Assembly (NCBI RefSeq): GCF_003385775.1
Contig: NZ_QRDP01000004.1
Location: forward strand, 2,692,957 to 2,756,956
Length of the DNA: 64,000 bases
From: Parasphingopyxis lamellibrachiae
Lineage (GTDB): Bacteria; Pseudomonadota; Alphaproteobacteria; Sphingomonadales; Sphingomonadaceae
Direction of reading: 5' to 3'
Below, piece after piece: positions 57,316-64,000 of the stretch; position 1 is the stretch's first letter, and every line of letters starts with the position of its first letter. The notes below the pieces were generated by a model. It did not search any database, was not told the origin of the DNA, and was given only the letters and a program-made list of their open reading frames with translations. The position numbers and the translations under genes are program-made.

Positions 57316-58342
57316 GGTTAGCGTCCCGAGCGACCATATCGATCGGAGAAAATCCCAAATAGTCAAATCTTCTCCCCAAACTCTGTTCCATCTCGCGGAG
57401 GGATTCAAGCACCTCCACCCTAGATGCAGACGCTGAGACATAATCTAGGTGGTTTAAAACCAAAATTGTTGGGTTGTTAGCGGCAATTGCAGCCTTCACT
57501 ACTTCGGGATCAAACTCTCCCACGCGACGCAGATTCTTGGTGACAGTTGTGAACTCGCGTATGTTTCGTTCAATGCCAGCTGACTTCGCAATATCTTCCC
57601 AAGTTGTCTCATTAGGCAACGGACCGGACATCCCAGCAACTCTAATAGGGAATGATCGTAAAACGAGAACGACCTCATCTACATCGATCGGACTTAGTCC
57701 GGCCTCAGTGAGAGCCGACGCTGCGGTCGTACATCGTGAAGTTGCCTTCGGCCAATACCCGCCATCATAGAGCGATAGACCAAATCCTTGAGTTCCTTCA
57801 ATTACAACTCGAGCGTCATCGCTCAACCATTGACGCATTTTCGCCGTTGTGTCGCAGAGATACTGTTCCAACGGTTCACAATGCTGAGCATCATGCCTTT
57901 GGAGAGGGAAGTTTGCCGCTTCGCGAGCGACCGAAGCCATGATAGCGGCTCCAACACCGCTCCCGGTTGACCCAATGCCTGAAACTAGACCTGCGTCGAC
58001 TTCCCAGGCCTTCTGCGCATGAGTGATGATATTCGCGTAAGGGCTTATGAAAATTCGATCGCGTGGGTAGTCGAGGAGTTCGATCTCATCTTGAAGCACA
58101 TCAAGATCGATGAATGATCCGGCAGGGAACACAACGTCGACATTGAGGTCGACTGCACCCGCAGGCAGCTGCCTAAGAACAAATTTCTGCCCTGATCGAT
58201 CATATGCTGTATGGCCGGAATTTGGACCACCAACCCTTACAACGGCCACGCGTGCCGCATTCGCCATTCGGACCAGTTCAAGAGATACTTTCCCCTTGCC
58301 TTCCGAGCCAAACTGGCCACCAATGACAATGGATACGGGCAT
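57302..58342 (-). CDS. PurZ-like adenylosuccinate synthetase homologue (Ser in place of catalytic Asp)
   Basis: A 346-residue PurA-superfamily protein, far shorter than housekeeping PurA (about 430). The GTP/IMP motif reads GGQFGSEGKGK, so residue 13 is Ser where PurA has the catalytic Asp13; H44 (NSGHT) is kept. Other matches are KFVLRQLPAG, VIEGTQGFGLSLYDGG and TTVTKNLRRVGEFD, the aspartate-binding loop. Phage PurZ enzymes, as I recall, carry Ser at this position and accept dGMP to make N6-succino-2-amino-dAMP. The ATG directly follows the TAG of the upstream fusion gene, and the end overlaps the next gene. Confidence 0.88.
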   Translation of the reverse strand: MPVSIVIGGQFGSEGKGKVSLELVRMANAARVAVVRVGGPNSGHTAYDRSGQKFVLRQLPAGAVDLNVDVVFPAGSFIDLDVLQDEIELLDYPRDRIFISPYANIITHAQKAWEVDAGLVSGIGSTGSGVGAAIMASVAREAANFPLQRHDAQHCEPLEQYLCDTTAKMRQWLSDDARVVIEGTQGFGLSLYDGGYWPKATSRCTTAASALTEAGLSPIDVDEVVLVLRSFPIRVAGMSGPLPNETTWEDIAKSAGIERNIREFTTVTKNLRRVGEFDPEVVKAAIAANNPTILVLNHLDYVSASASRVEVLESLREMEQSLGRRFDYLGFSPIDMVARDANLVQI

Positions 58343-60247
58343 CTATGTCTCCGCTTCAAATGCGCTTAGTAATCGATTCACGTCTGTGAGCATATCCCGT
58401 TCAAGTCCATTGTTGAATACGGTGTGATCTGCGAGCGGTCGCATTTTCGAAACTTTCTGCTCCACTTCTGAGGCCGAAGCGTCATCGAAAGCTGATCGAC
58501 CAACGTTTGCCCTCCCTTCGTCTCGCAGGAAGTAGCGACTTCGCCTGTTTCCCTCGTCAGCGTCGACGAATATGTGGAAGAAACGATAACCAAAATACTC
58601 TTTCAAAAAGGCGTGGTCCTCTGGGAACCTCAACCCGTCCACCACAATCCGCTTGGCCGTAGAGACTCTCGCAATCGTCATTTCCGCCAATTGCCGTTGA
58701 CGTCCAGTGCGGTTAATCTCGGCTCCCATCTCTTGTCGATGCTTTCGATCCACAGGTAGGTCACGCTCTCGCAACAGGTTGTCGATCACTAGGCTAAAGC
58801 GCGTATAAGCGAATCCGAGGTCTTCAAGGCCTTTCGCAAGTGTCGTCTTCCCTGCTGCGATCGGCCCACTCACTCCAATCACTAGAGGTCGATCCTCTCG
58901 CTGAAGGCGCGGGATTATCAGCGGCGGCTCGGTTTCTGTGCCTAGCCCCTCGGACAAGCCAGCAAGGTGGAAAGTCCCGACGAGCGCAGACGTAATTGCA
59001 TCAAGTTCATCATGGGTCACGTGTTGGTCCACATAGCGACCGCTGATGCCAAACTCGCTTAACCCTAGCTTGAGCCATTCTACACCCGCCCCTTTGCGGG
59101 GAATTCTCATGATGTCCTGAGCTGCGCCAGGGTAACTCTCGATCACCGGCAAACCCATTTTGCGAAACTCATCGGCCAGTTTGATACCCCGGGCTGTAAG
59201 CTTCTGCATGCTCGGAAGCAGACAAGGATAGACGTTGACACCCCTGCGTTTCAGCTCGCGTTCGCAGATCCTCATGATCCCGTATTCGTCGCGGCCTGGG
59301 TCGTCGTCAAAAACGGAAACTCGACCGGTCGGGAGACAAAGCGGAGAATCTATCGAAACGAACTCGGGATCGGCAGCAATAGTTTCAGCGATGATTGCCT
59401 CATCGCTTGATAACGTTTTGGTCTCAGCGTGATGACCGGTTAGATTGCACCAACCTGATGGACGCTTTTCTGAACCGGTTAGATCGATCCCAACAATTTT
59501 CGCGGATTCGGCCTTGGAACCACTGAACAATTCGCGAAATGTTGGCATCCGCGCCGACTCACTATGAGGCGCCTTTTTTATTGTTGGCAAAGAATGCCTA
59601 TCCGGCGGGGCGGACCATTCCACAAACTCAATTGGATCGCTTAGGAGATCCGCCTCGAAACCCAACCTTCTCAGGGCATGATCGAAAAGCGCTCCCATTG
59701 CAGCAATATCCGCCCGATTATAGGTAATGAGAGTGCGGAGTGCGTCCAGCTCGCCTCTCAGATATTGGTGCCAGAGTAACACTGCTGCGAAGCCATCGAC
59801 ACCTTGGATATCCTGGCGAAAATCGATGCCCAGTTCCTGCTCAATAGCCTTTTGCCCACCTTGCAGACCAACTCGGCGACATAAATACATCAGATCAACA
59901 TGCGTCGCTGGTAGCTCAATTTTCGGGAATTCCTGCACCAGGAACTTCGCATCGAATCGAATTCCATTAAATGTTACGAGTGCGACCGCACTTCCAATCG
60001 CATTTAACATTGGCGTCGGATTATCACCCTTAATGAACGTCCCAGATCGCCCGCCAAGCGTCCAGCCAACGATGGTAATCTCGTCATAGTAGTGGCTTAA
60101 ACCAGTGGTTTCGATGTCCAAAAATATAACTTGGCTAGGTCGATCGTGGCAAAGTGCCAATTTTTCTCGAACTGCCTTGGGCAATGACGCTGCGCGCTTC
60201 TTATTCTGAATCGCCATGATATCATGGCGATAAGGCAATATGGACAC
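58343..60247 (-). CDS. Fusion: YprB-like DEDD exonuclease, DUF429 nuclease-like, P-loop (d)NMP kinase-like
   Basis: 634 residues from GTG 60247 (an internal ATG starts MAIQNKK, ten codons later). Domain 1 (about 38-190) is an RNase H-like 3'-5' exonuclease with D44/E46 (FLDIETTGL), N94/D99 and Y176-N-R-A-D180. Domain 2 (about 248-430) is DUF429-like: VGIDLTGSEK, FVSIDSPLCLP, VIESYPGAAQDIM, HDELDAITSA. Domain 3 (about 455-634) is a kinase: Walker A GVSGPIAAGKTTLAKGL (K467), IVVDGLRFP, FHIFVDADEGNRRSR. It is the first gene of the operon. I know of no named protein with this three-domain order; all catalytic residues seem intact. Confidence 0.82.
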   Translation of the reverse strand: MSILPYRHDIMAIQNKKRAASLPKAVREKLALCHDRPSQVIFLDIETTGLSHYYDEITIVGWTLGGRSGTFIKGDNPTPMLNAIGSAVALVTFNGIRFDAKFLVQEFPKIELPATHVDLMYLCRRVGLQGGQKAIEQELGIDFRQDIQGVDGFAAVLLWHQYLRGELDALRTLITYNRADIAAMGALFDHALRRLGFEADLLSDPIEFVEWSAPPDRHSLPTIKKAPHSESARMPTFRELFSGSKAESAKIVGIDLTGSEKRPSGWCNLTGHHAETKTLSSDEAIIAETIAADPEFVSIDSPLCLPTGRVSVFDDDPGRDEYGIMRICERELKRRGVNVYPCLLPSMQKLTARGIKLADEFRKMGLPVIESYPGAAQDIMRIPRKGAGVEWLKLGLSEFGISGRYVDQHVTHDELDAITSALVGTFHLAGLSEGLGTETEPPLIIPRLQREDRPLVIGVSGPIAAGKTTLAKGLEDLGFAYTRFSLVIDNLLRERDLPVDRKHRQEMGAEINRTGRQRQLAEMTIARVSTAKRIVVDGLRFPEDHAFLKEYFGYRFFHIFVDADEGNRRSRYFLRDEGRANVGRSAFDDASASEVEQKVSKMRPLADHTVFNNGLERDMLTDVNRLLSAFEAET

Positions 60248-60321
60248 GAATGGAATTGGCAGCTGTCAGTATCCTGTTCGGAACGTTTTACAATCGTGCC
60301 AGATAGTGCATCCTTAGAACA

Positions 60322-60344
60322 TTGGGGGCCATATTGGGGGCCAT
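60322..60344. repeat. Probable integrase arm sites, right end
   Basis: TGGGGGCCAT occurs twice at 60323 and 60335, a 12-base period, matching the doublet at 44475/44487. Between them and the right att site lies a very AT-rich stretch (about 60358-60395) that may be an IHF-like bending region. Confidence 0.72.
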
Positions 60345-60398
60345 ACGCAAGTTCGAATCATATATATGTAAATATATCAATTATATAGTGGGATTATA

Positions 60399-60419
60399 CG
60401 AGTCCTCTTCTGGCACCAA
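60399..60419. repeat. Island attachment site, distal copy (attR)
   Basis: CGAGTCCTCTTCTGGCACCA matches the 3' end of the tRNA-Leu with one G fewer. It has no tRNA around it. Sequence from 60421 onward looks host-like again. Confidence 0.9.
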
Positions 60420-60521
60420 CGGTGTAGTCCGTTGGATGCAGATTGGTGAAACTGCCAGCATAAAATCCGGTTTGATTTCGGGCAAACCCGACGCGCCGTC
60501 CCATTGGGGGCTTGCGATTTC

Positions 60522-61037
60522 CTATCCGGCAGGCTGGTCGGTCGCGGGCATCGGGTGAATCCGGTCAAGCCAGCGGTTCATGCCGGCGATGGCGTCGCGG
60601 GTGAGCGTAACCGTTGTGTTTTTCTGGTCGTCTATATCCCCTTCGCGTTCCACCAGATGGCGCGATTCCAGAATCCTGAGCCACCGCATTCCCGAGGTCT
60701 TGGGCACGGATGCCGCCTGGCACGCATCCCATATGGTCACCTTGCGCTCTTCGGATTTCGCGGCGTAGAGATCGAGCAGGATATCCCAGGCGGGATCGGA
60801 AAAGAGACCCCGGGGGAATTGCCATTCGCGGTCGCGCCGAGCTCTCAGATACGTTTTGATGAACGCCGCGCCTTCACCGCACAGATGGTTGGGGTTGCGC
60901 AGGACAGTTCGTTGGGAGTCCGGATTGCCGTTCTCTGCCGTGGGTTCGGTTTCATCATGATTGCGGTCGGTGTCCCCGGGCGGCAAGCAGGATGGACCTC
61001 CAGCTTGTCTGGGCGTGATATTTTCAGGCGGTGTCAT
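60522..61037 (-). CDS. Winged-helix (MarR-like) transcription regulator
   Basis: 171 residues from ATG 61037; the longer frame from 61124 overlaps the upstream gene. A disordered N-terminal 55 residues (Pro/Glu/Asn-rich) precede a helical segment and a wHTH: FSDPAWDILLDLYAAKSEERKVTIWDACQAASVPKTSGMRWLRILES, then RHLVEREGDIDDQKNTTVTLTRDAI. Similar proteins are found in sphingomonads. It overlaps the upstream membrane-protein gene by 14 bases, so the two are coupled. It may control the neighbouring genes rather than the island; its targets are unknown. Confidence 0.8.
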   Translation of the reverse strand: MTPPENITPRQAGGPSCLPPGDTDRNHDETEPTAENGNPDSQRTVLRNPNHLCGEGAAFIKTYLRARRDREWQFPRGLFSDPAWDILLDLYAAKSEERKVTIWDACQAASVPKTSGMRWLRILESRHLVEREGDIDDQKNTTVTLTRDAIAGMNRWLDRIHPMPATDQPAG

Positions 61038-61449
61038 GATCTGCCAGACCTGCTTGTCGATCGAGGGTGACACCCACGAGGATGACCAGCAACAGCGGAA
61101 TGGTCCAAACCGTCGTGAGCCCAAAATAGATGCGGGCGGGGAAGGTCGGTGCCAGAAGTGCTGCCAGATGGGCTGTCATCGTGATCATATGGAACCCGGT
61201 CACCCAAAGAGGCCAATAGCGATCGGTGCGCATCGAAACCCAATAGAGTCCGACCAAAAGCAGCAGATCGACCGTGATTATTGGCCAAATAGCACCGCCC
61301 AAATATTGCTGAAGCAATTGTGCGGGCATGGTGAGCAGGACGCCGCCCATATAGAGAGACGTAACCCGCCGACCCTCACGGCCGCCGAAGTAGGCACCAT
61401 AGCCGCAACACAGGATCGCCAGTGCCCAAAAGAGATATACTAGTGCCAT
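61024..61449 (-). CDS. Small four- to five-TM membrane protein, hypothetical
   Basis: A 141-residue hydrophobic protein with segments at about 5-22, 32-50, 52-70, 80-98 and 105-128. No enzymatic motif. It overlaps the winged-helix regulator gene by 14 bases and is preceded by a strong 11-bp inverted repeat that could end transcription from the gene further upstream. The family is unknown to me; the coupling suggests the two act together. Confidence 0.72.
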   Translation of the reverse strand: MALVYLFWALAILCCGYGAYFGGREGRRVTSLYMGGVLLTMPAQLLQQYLGGAIWPIITVDLLLLVGLYWVSMRTDRYWPLWVTGFHMITMTAHLAALLAPTFPARIYFGLTTVWTIPLLLVILVGVTLDRQAGLADHDTA

Positions 61450-61469
61450 TCTAGAGATCGACCATGCCA

Positions 61470-61500
61470 GCCATCACCGGTCAACCTACCCGGTGATGGC
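61470..61500. terminator. Strong hairpin between minus-strand genes
   Basis: GCCATCACCGG and CCGGTGATGGC are perfect 11-base arms around a nine-base loop. It lies just after the 61509 gene's stop in its direction of transcription. There is no clear T-tract on that side, so it could be a pause or protein site instead of an intrinsic terminator. Confidence 0.45.
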
Positions 61501-61508
61501 ATGCATCG

Positions 61509-61859
61509 TTATGCCGTTTCACGAGATTTGCGTTTTGTTGGGACGACTGGACTCTCTGCCATGGGAGGAAGGGGGCAACCGACCATTTTGGGAGATTCCG
61601 GATGGTGGCGGGCGATGCTGTGCATCATGCGGATCGATTTGCGCAGCTGCTCGCGACCTTCCAGCAATTTGACCGAACCTTCGATCATGTTGCCGTACAG
61701 ATCCTGCGTGATGTTGATCGGCAGGTCGGCGGTCTTGGCGGTCTGCAATATCGTCGTCAGAAGAACGGAATTGGTCAGAAGCGCGTCATCGGCTGCTGCG
61801 ATCGCTGCTTTTGAATCTTCCTGAAGAACAGGAATGGATGCCGTGTCGAATTGATACAT
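61509..61859 (-). CDS. Hypothetical 116-residue protein
   Basis: A small helical protein (VLQEDSKAAIAAADDALLTNSVLLTTILQTAKTADLPI ... EGSVKLLEGREQLRKSIRMMHSIA) with a Pro/Lys-rich tail. The start is well supported by TAGGAGGA, an almost ideal Shine-Dalgarno, unusual in this window where most sites are weak; high expression is therefore plausible. No domain is recognised. Confidence 0.7.
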   Translation of the reverse strand: MYQFDTASIPVLQEDSKAAIAAADDALLTNSVLLTTILQTAKTADLPINITQDLYGNMIEGSVKLLEGREQLRKSIRMMHSIARHHPESPKMVGCPLPPMAESPVVPTKRKSRETA

Positions 61860-61923
61860 GTTTCCTCCTACCCGGCCGCCGGGCCGTGTCTAATTGCTGC
61901 TGAATTTTTTGGCTTATTCAGGT

Positions 61924-62442
61924 TTATTCAAAGACCCAGAGAATACCGGCTGAAGCGAGCGTGATCGCCAATATGACGCTGAAGCCGAGAGCTGCGACTT
62001 TGATGATGGCATAATGTCTTTCGACCCATGCTAGGTCATTTACCCCTCCTCCGATCTTCGGGAGGTCGAACACGCTGCTGAGCGTTGCGTTCGAGCTCCG
62101 GTGAGACGTTGCGGGGTTGAGAATGGCCGAATCGGACTGGAAAACAACCGATTCCGGTGGGGACCCTATTTTTTGGGACTGCTCTGATCTAACGACAATA
62201 CGTGCCGCATCGCGCCGATTGCTGGCGCCGACGACCGGTAGTGCGCGTTTGATATATGTATCGACGGTATAGTGTGAAAGGCCGGTTGCACGGGCAATTT
62301 CCTTGGAGGACATCCCGCGCGCCACCAGCCGCAAACAGGATATCTGGCCTTCGGATAGTTCGGATAATTGTTGTGCACTCATGGGTTCACGTGATGCCTT
62401 TTTCCCCGTCCCAGATACTCGCTTTGCCCCTGAATGTTCCAT
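61924..62442 (-). CDS. LuxR-type HTH protein with C-terminal TM helix
   Basis: 172 residues (an internal ATG at 62382 is an alternative start). The LuxR/GerE HTH (about 23-85: LSEGQISCLRLVARGMSSKEIARATGLSHYTVDTYIKRAL) is N-terminal. A linker and one hydrophobic helix (about 148-169) follow. This HTH-first, membrane-last order is frequent in sphingomonads and unlike quorum regulators, which carry a sensor before the HTH. It would anchor the DNA-binding domain to the inner membrane. Signal and targets are unknown. Confidence 0.82.
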   Translation of the reverse strand: MEHSGAKRVSGTGKKASREPMSAQQLSELSEGQISCLRLVARGMSSKEIARATGLSHYTVDTYIKRALPVVGASNRRDAARIVVRSEQSQKIGSPPESVVFQSDSAILNPATSHRSSNATLSSVFDLPKIGGGVNDLAWVERHYAIIKVAALGFSVILAITLASAGILWVFE

Positions 62443-62751
62443 TTTGGAGCAATGAAATTACATCTCGCGCAATGAAACCGATAGATTAAATCTAAACTAT
62501 CCATCGCGGTGTGTCAGTAGTTTACTAAGTTTTTTTGGCGCCATCGAACGGGAAATGCGACCCTTTCCCATTACGGCTCCACCTTTCCTGTAGCCTGTAC
62601 GGTCGATCTTTTCGGGAAACATACTCCAAACCCGGAGCTTTTCCAGAACAAAGATTAACATTTCGGCGATGCTCCGCTCCACCAAAAACGGCTAGAACCG
62701 GGTGACCGCGAATGGCGACAATGCTAGCAGACAAGGCCGAGGGGGGACTTC
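62443..62751. other. 309-base intergenic region, divergent promoters
   Basis: No supportable coding frame or RNA gene was found. The region is AT-richer near 62480-62550 and lies between divergent genes, so it should contain two promoters. No operator repeat is visible. Confidence 0.5.
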
Positions 62752-64000
62752 ATGCGGATCATGCTACTGGGCGCGAACGGCTTTATCGGGCGGCACCTGC
62801 TGTCTGAAATGCTCGCTCACGGGCATGAGGCGGTTGCCATCGTCCGGAAGATTGACGGCCTGGCCGAGGCCTTTCCCGGCGCGGAATTTGTCGGGATGGA
62901 TCTGGCTACCGCGCTGAACGAGGCCGATTGGGCGTCGCATCTGCAAGGCATAGACCTTATCGTGAATGCCGCCGGGCTGCTCCGGGGGCGGGCCATGTCC
63001 GCAGTGCATGAAGCGATGCCGAAAGCGCTGTACGCCGCCGCGGTGCACGCGGGGGTCAGGCGCGCTGTCCTCCTGTCGGCGATCAGCGCGCGGCCGGATG
63101 TGCCGACCGACTATGCGAGGTCCAAACTCGACGGGGAGGCGGTTCTGCGCTCGTCAGGCCTTGGCTGGACGATCCTGCGGCCGTCGCTGGTCTATGGCGA
63201 TGGCAGCTATGGCGGCACATCGCTGATGCGCGGCATGGCCGGCCTGCCCGCCTGTGTACCGATACCGGGCAAGGGCGATTTTCCCTTTACGCCGATCCAT
63301 GTTCGCGATCTTGCCCGGGCGGTCCGCATCGCCTGCGAAGACGATGGTTTTGCTGAACGGACGCTTGAGCCTGTGGGGCCGCAGACGATGGACCTGCGCG
63401 AGATGCTTGCGCGGTATCGCGCATGGCTGGGCTTTGGGCGCGCGCGCTTCGCTTCGATCCCGATGCCGGTCATGGGCCTGTTCGGCCGGATGGGCGACCT
63501 GCTGGGAAATGGGCCAATCGCGACCAACAGCCTGGTCCAGATGGTCGTCGGCAATGCCGGGGACAGCAAGGCGTTCGCAAGCGCGGTCGGTTTTGAACCG
63601 CGCAACCTTGAAACGGCGCTGCGCGACCGGCCTGCCCAGGTGCAGGACCGCTGGCACGCGCGGCTGTTCTTTCTCGCGCCGGCCCTGAAAGCCGTGTTGG
63701 TGCTGATGTGGGTCACGTCTGCGTTGCTCGGTTTTTTCCATGGAGCGGCACAGGCGGATGAGCTTGTGCGTTCGCTTGGCTGGCCGGCATCTCTGGCTGA
63801 CCCGCTTCGAATCGGTGGCAGCGCGCTCGATCTCGGGATTGCGGCCCTGCTGATTCTGGACCGGCATGCGCGCTGGTCCACGCTTGCGCAGCTGGTGATG
63901 GTGTTTGGCTATACGCTCGTGATTGGCTTCGCGCTTCCCCATCTCTGGCTCGACCCGCTGGGCCCGCTGCTCAAGAATATTCCCATCCTTGTCGCCATCC
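62752..64000 (+). CDS. SDR/NAD(P)-binding protein with C-terminal DoxX-like membrane domain (3' end outside window)
   Basis: At least 416 residues from ATG 62752 (GGGGGGA upstream); open to the end of the window. The N-terminal Rossmann domain (MLLGANGFIGRHLLSEMLAHGHEAVAIVR) resembles NDUFA9-like/atypical SDRs, with ILRPSLVYGDGSYGGTS and PFTPIHVRDLARAV. From about residue 300 several hydrophobic helices follow, with a DoxX-like pattern (VLVLMWVTSALLGF, GGSALDLGIAALLI, LVIGFALPHLW). The fusion of a soluble SDR with a DoxX-type domain is known in proteobacteria; function is unknown. It is distinct from the NDUFA9-like gene at 43.2 kb. Confidence 0.83.
   Translation, partial: MRIMLLGANGFIGRHLLSEMLAHGHEAVAIVRKIDGLAEAFPGAEFVGMDLATALNEADWASHLQGIDLIVNAAGLLRGRAMSAVHEAMPKALYAAAVHAGVRRAVLLSAISARPDVPTDYARSKLDGEAVLRSSGLGWTILRPSLVYGDGSYGGTSLMRGMAGLPACVPIPGKGDFPFTPIHVRDLARAVRIACEDDGFAERTLEPVGPQTMDLREMLARYRAWLGFGRARFASIPMPVMGLFGRMGDLLGNGPIATNSLVQMVVGNAGDSKAFASAVGFEPRNLETALRDRPAQVQDRWHARLFFLAPALKAVLVLMWVTSALLGFFHGAAQADELVRSLGWPASLADPLRIGGSALDLGIAALLILDRHARWSTLAQLVMVFGYTLVIGFALPHLWLDPLGPLLKNIPILVAI

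Larger units (their letters stand above)
44342..60419. mobile_element. tRNA-Leu integrated genomic island, about 16 kb
   Basis: Boundaries are the tRNA-Leu 3' end and a near-identical copy 16 kb away (60399-60419). The element carries a P4-type integrase next to the tRNA, an AlpA-like excisionase, a second recombinase, type I restriction-modification genes and the three-gene nucleotide module. Parts (45.8-46.4 kb and 56.3-60.3 kb) are visibly AT-richer than the flanks, while the hsd operon is closer to the host, which suggests mixed origins. Both ends carry the same paired TGGGGGCCA motifs. Confidence 0.93.

Noticed and set aside
57316-57441. Upstream ATG extension of the DCD-fold gene
   Set aside because: It would bury 42 residues in the PurZ-like gene with no similarity to the DCD fold; the TTG with GGGA at the PurZ-like stop is favoured.

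Overview
The window looks like the chromosome of a Gram-negative alphaproteobacterium, most probably of the order Sphingomonadales. The base composition is GC-rich (by eye in the low-to-mid 60s). Gene orders known from sphingomonads are present: a proA-nadD-rsfS-rlmH-envC-S41 protease-dsbB-coq7 run, and ptsP-rodZ-cpoB-tilS-ftsH close to lysC/ubiG. There is also a FecA-type TonB receptor, a sphingosine-1-phosphate-lyase-like PLP enzyme, and a dispersed intergenic repeat family of a kind I associate with this order. The genus cannot be fixed from sequence alone.

Bases 1-44,274 are mainly core genome. They open with the 3' part of smc, then an iron-type TonB receptor convergent with a POT peptide transporter, a hemerythrin, a YdbS/YdbT pair, dodecin and a DUF885 metallopeptidase. 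A tightly coupled minus-strand run from proA to coq7 (18.4 to 11.6 kb) covers proline, NAD, ribosome silencing and rRNA methylation, cell division, periplasmic proteolysis, disulfide formation and ubiquinone. A second minus-strand run (26.9 to 19.7 kb) holds ptsP, rodZ-like, cpoB, tilS and ftsH. Next come DsrE, nitronate monooxygenase, lysC, ubiG, GST, a glyoxalase-fold protein, the PLP lyase, glutamate synthase (gltB and gltD with a DUF2059 gene between them), uppP, a TIR-TM-SPOR-like protein and an NDUFA9-like protein.

Bases about 44,342-60,420 form a roughly 16 kb genomic island inserted in the 3' end of a tRNA-Leu(CAG) gene. A near-copy of the tRNA 3' end marks the far boundary, and both ends carry a paired 12-bp-period TGGGGGCCA motif that probably serves as integrase arm sites. 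Cargo in order: P4-type integrase, an unknown protein, an AlpA-like excisionase too short for routine ORF calling, an HTH/zinc-ribbon protein, a second tyrosine recombinase, a complete type I restriction-modification operon (hsdM-hsdS-hsdR) ending in an overlapping YgjP-type metallopeptidase, and a convergent, AT-richer three-gene minus-strand operon.

That last operon is the best candidate for an undescribed system. It encodes (i) a fusion of a YprB-like DEDD exonuclease, a DUF429 nuclease-like domain and a P-loop (deoxy)nucleoside-monophosphate-kinase-like domain; (ii) a short adenylosuccinate-synthetase homologue whose catalytic Asp is replaced by Ser, as in phage PurZ enzymes that act on dGMP; and (iii) a dCTP-deaminase/dUTPase-fold protein that lacks the deaminase glutamate and carries a C-terminal membrane anchor and coiled coil. 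The genes abut or overlap, so they should be made together. I infer a nucleotide-based anti-phage or DNA-modification module.

Bases 60,421-64,000 return to host sequence: a winged-helix regulator coupled to a small membrane protein, an unknown protein with a strong Shine-Dalgarno, a LuxR-type HTH protein with a C-terminal TM helix, and an SDR protein with a C-terminal membrane domain that runs off the end.
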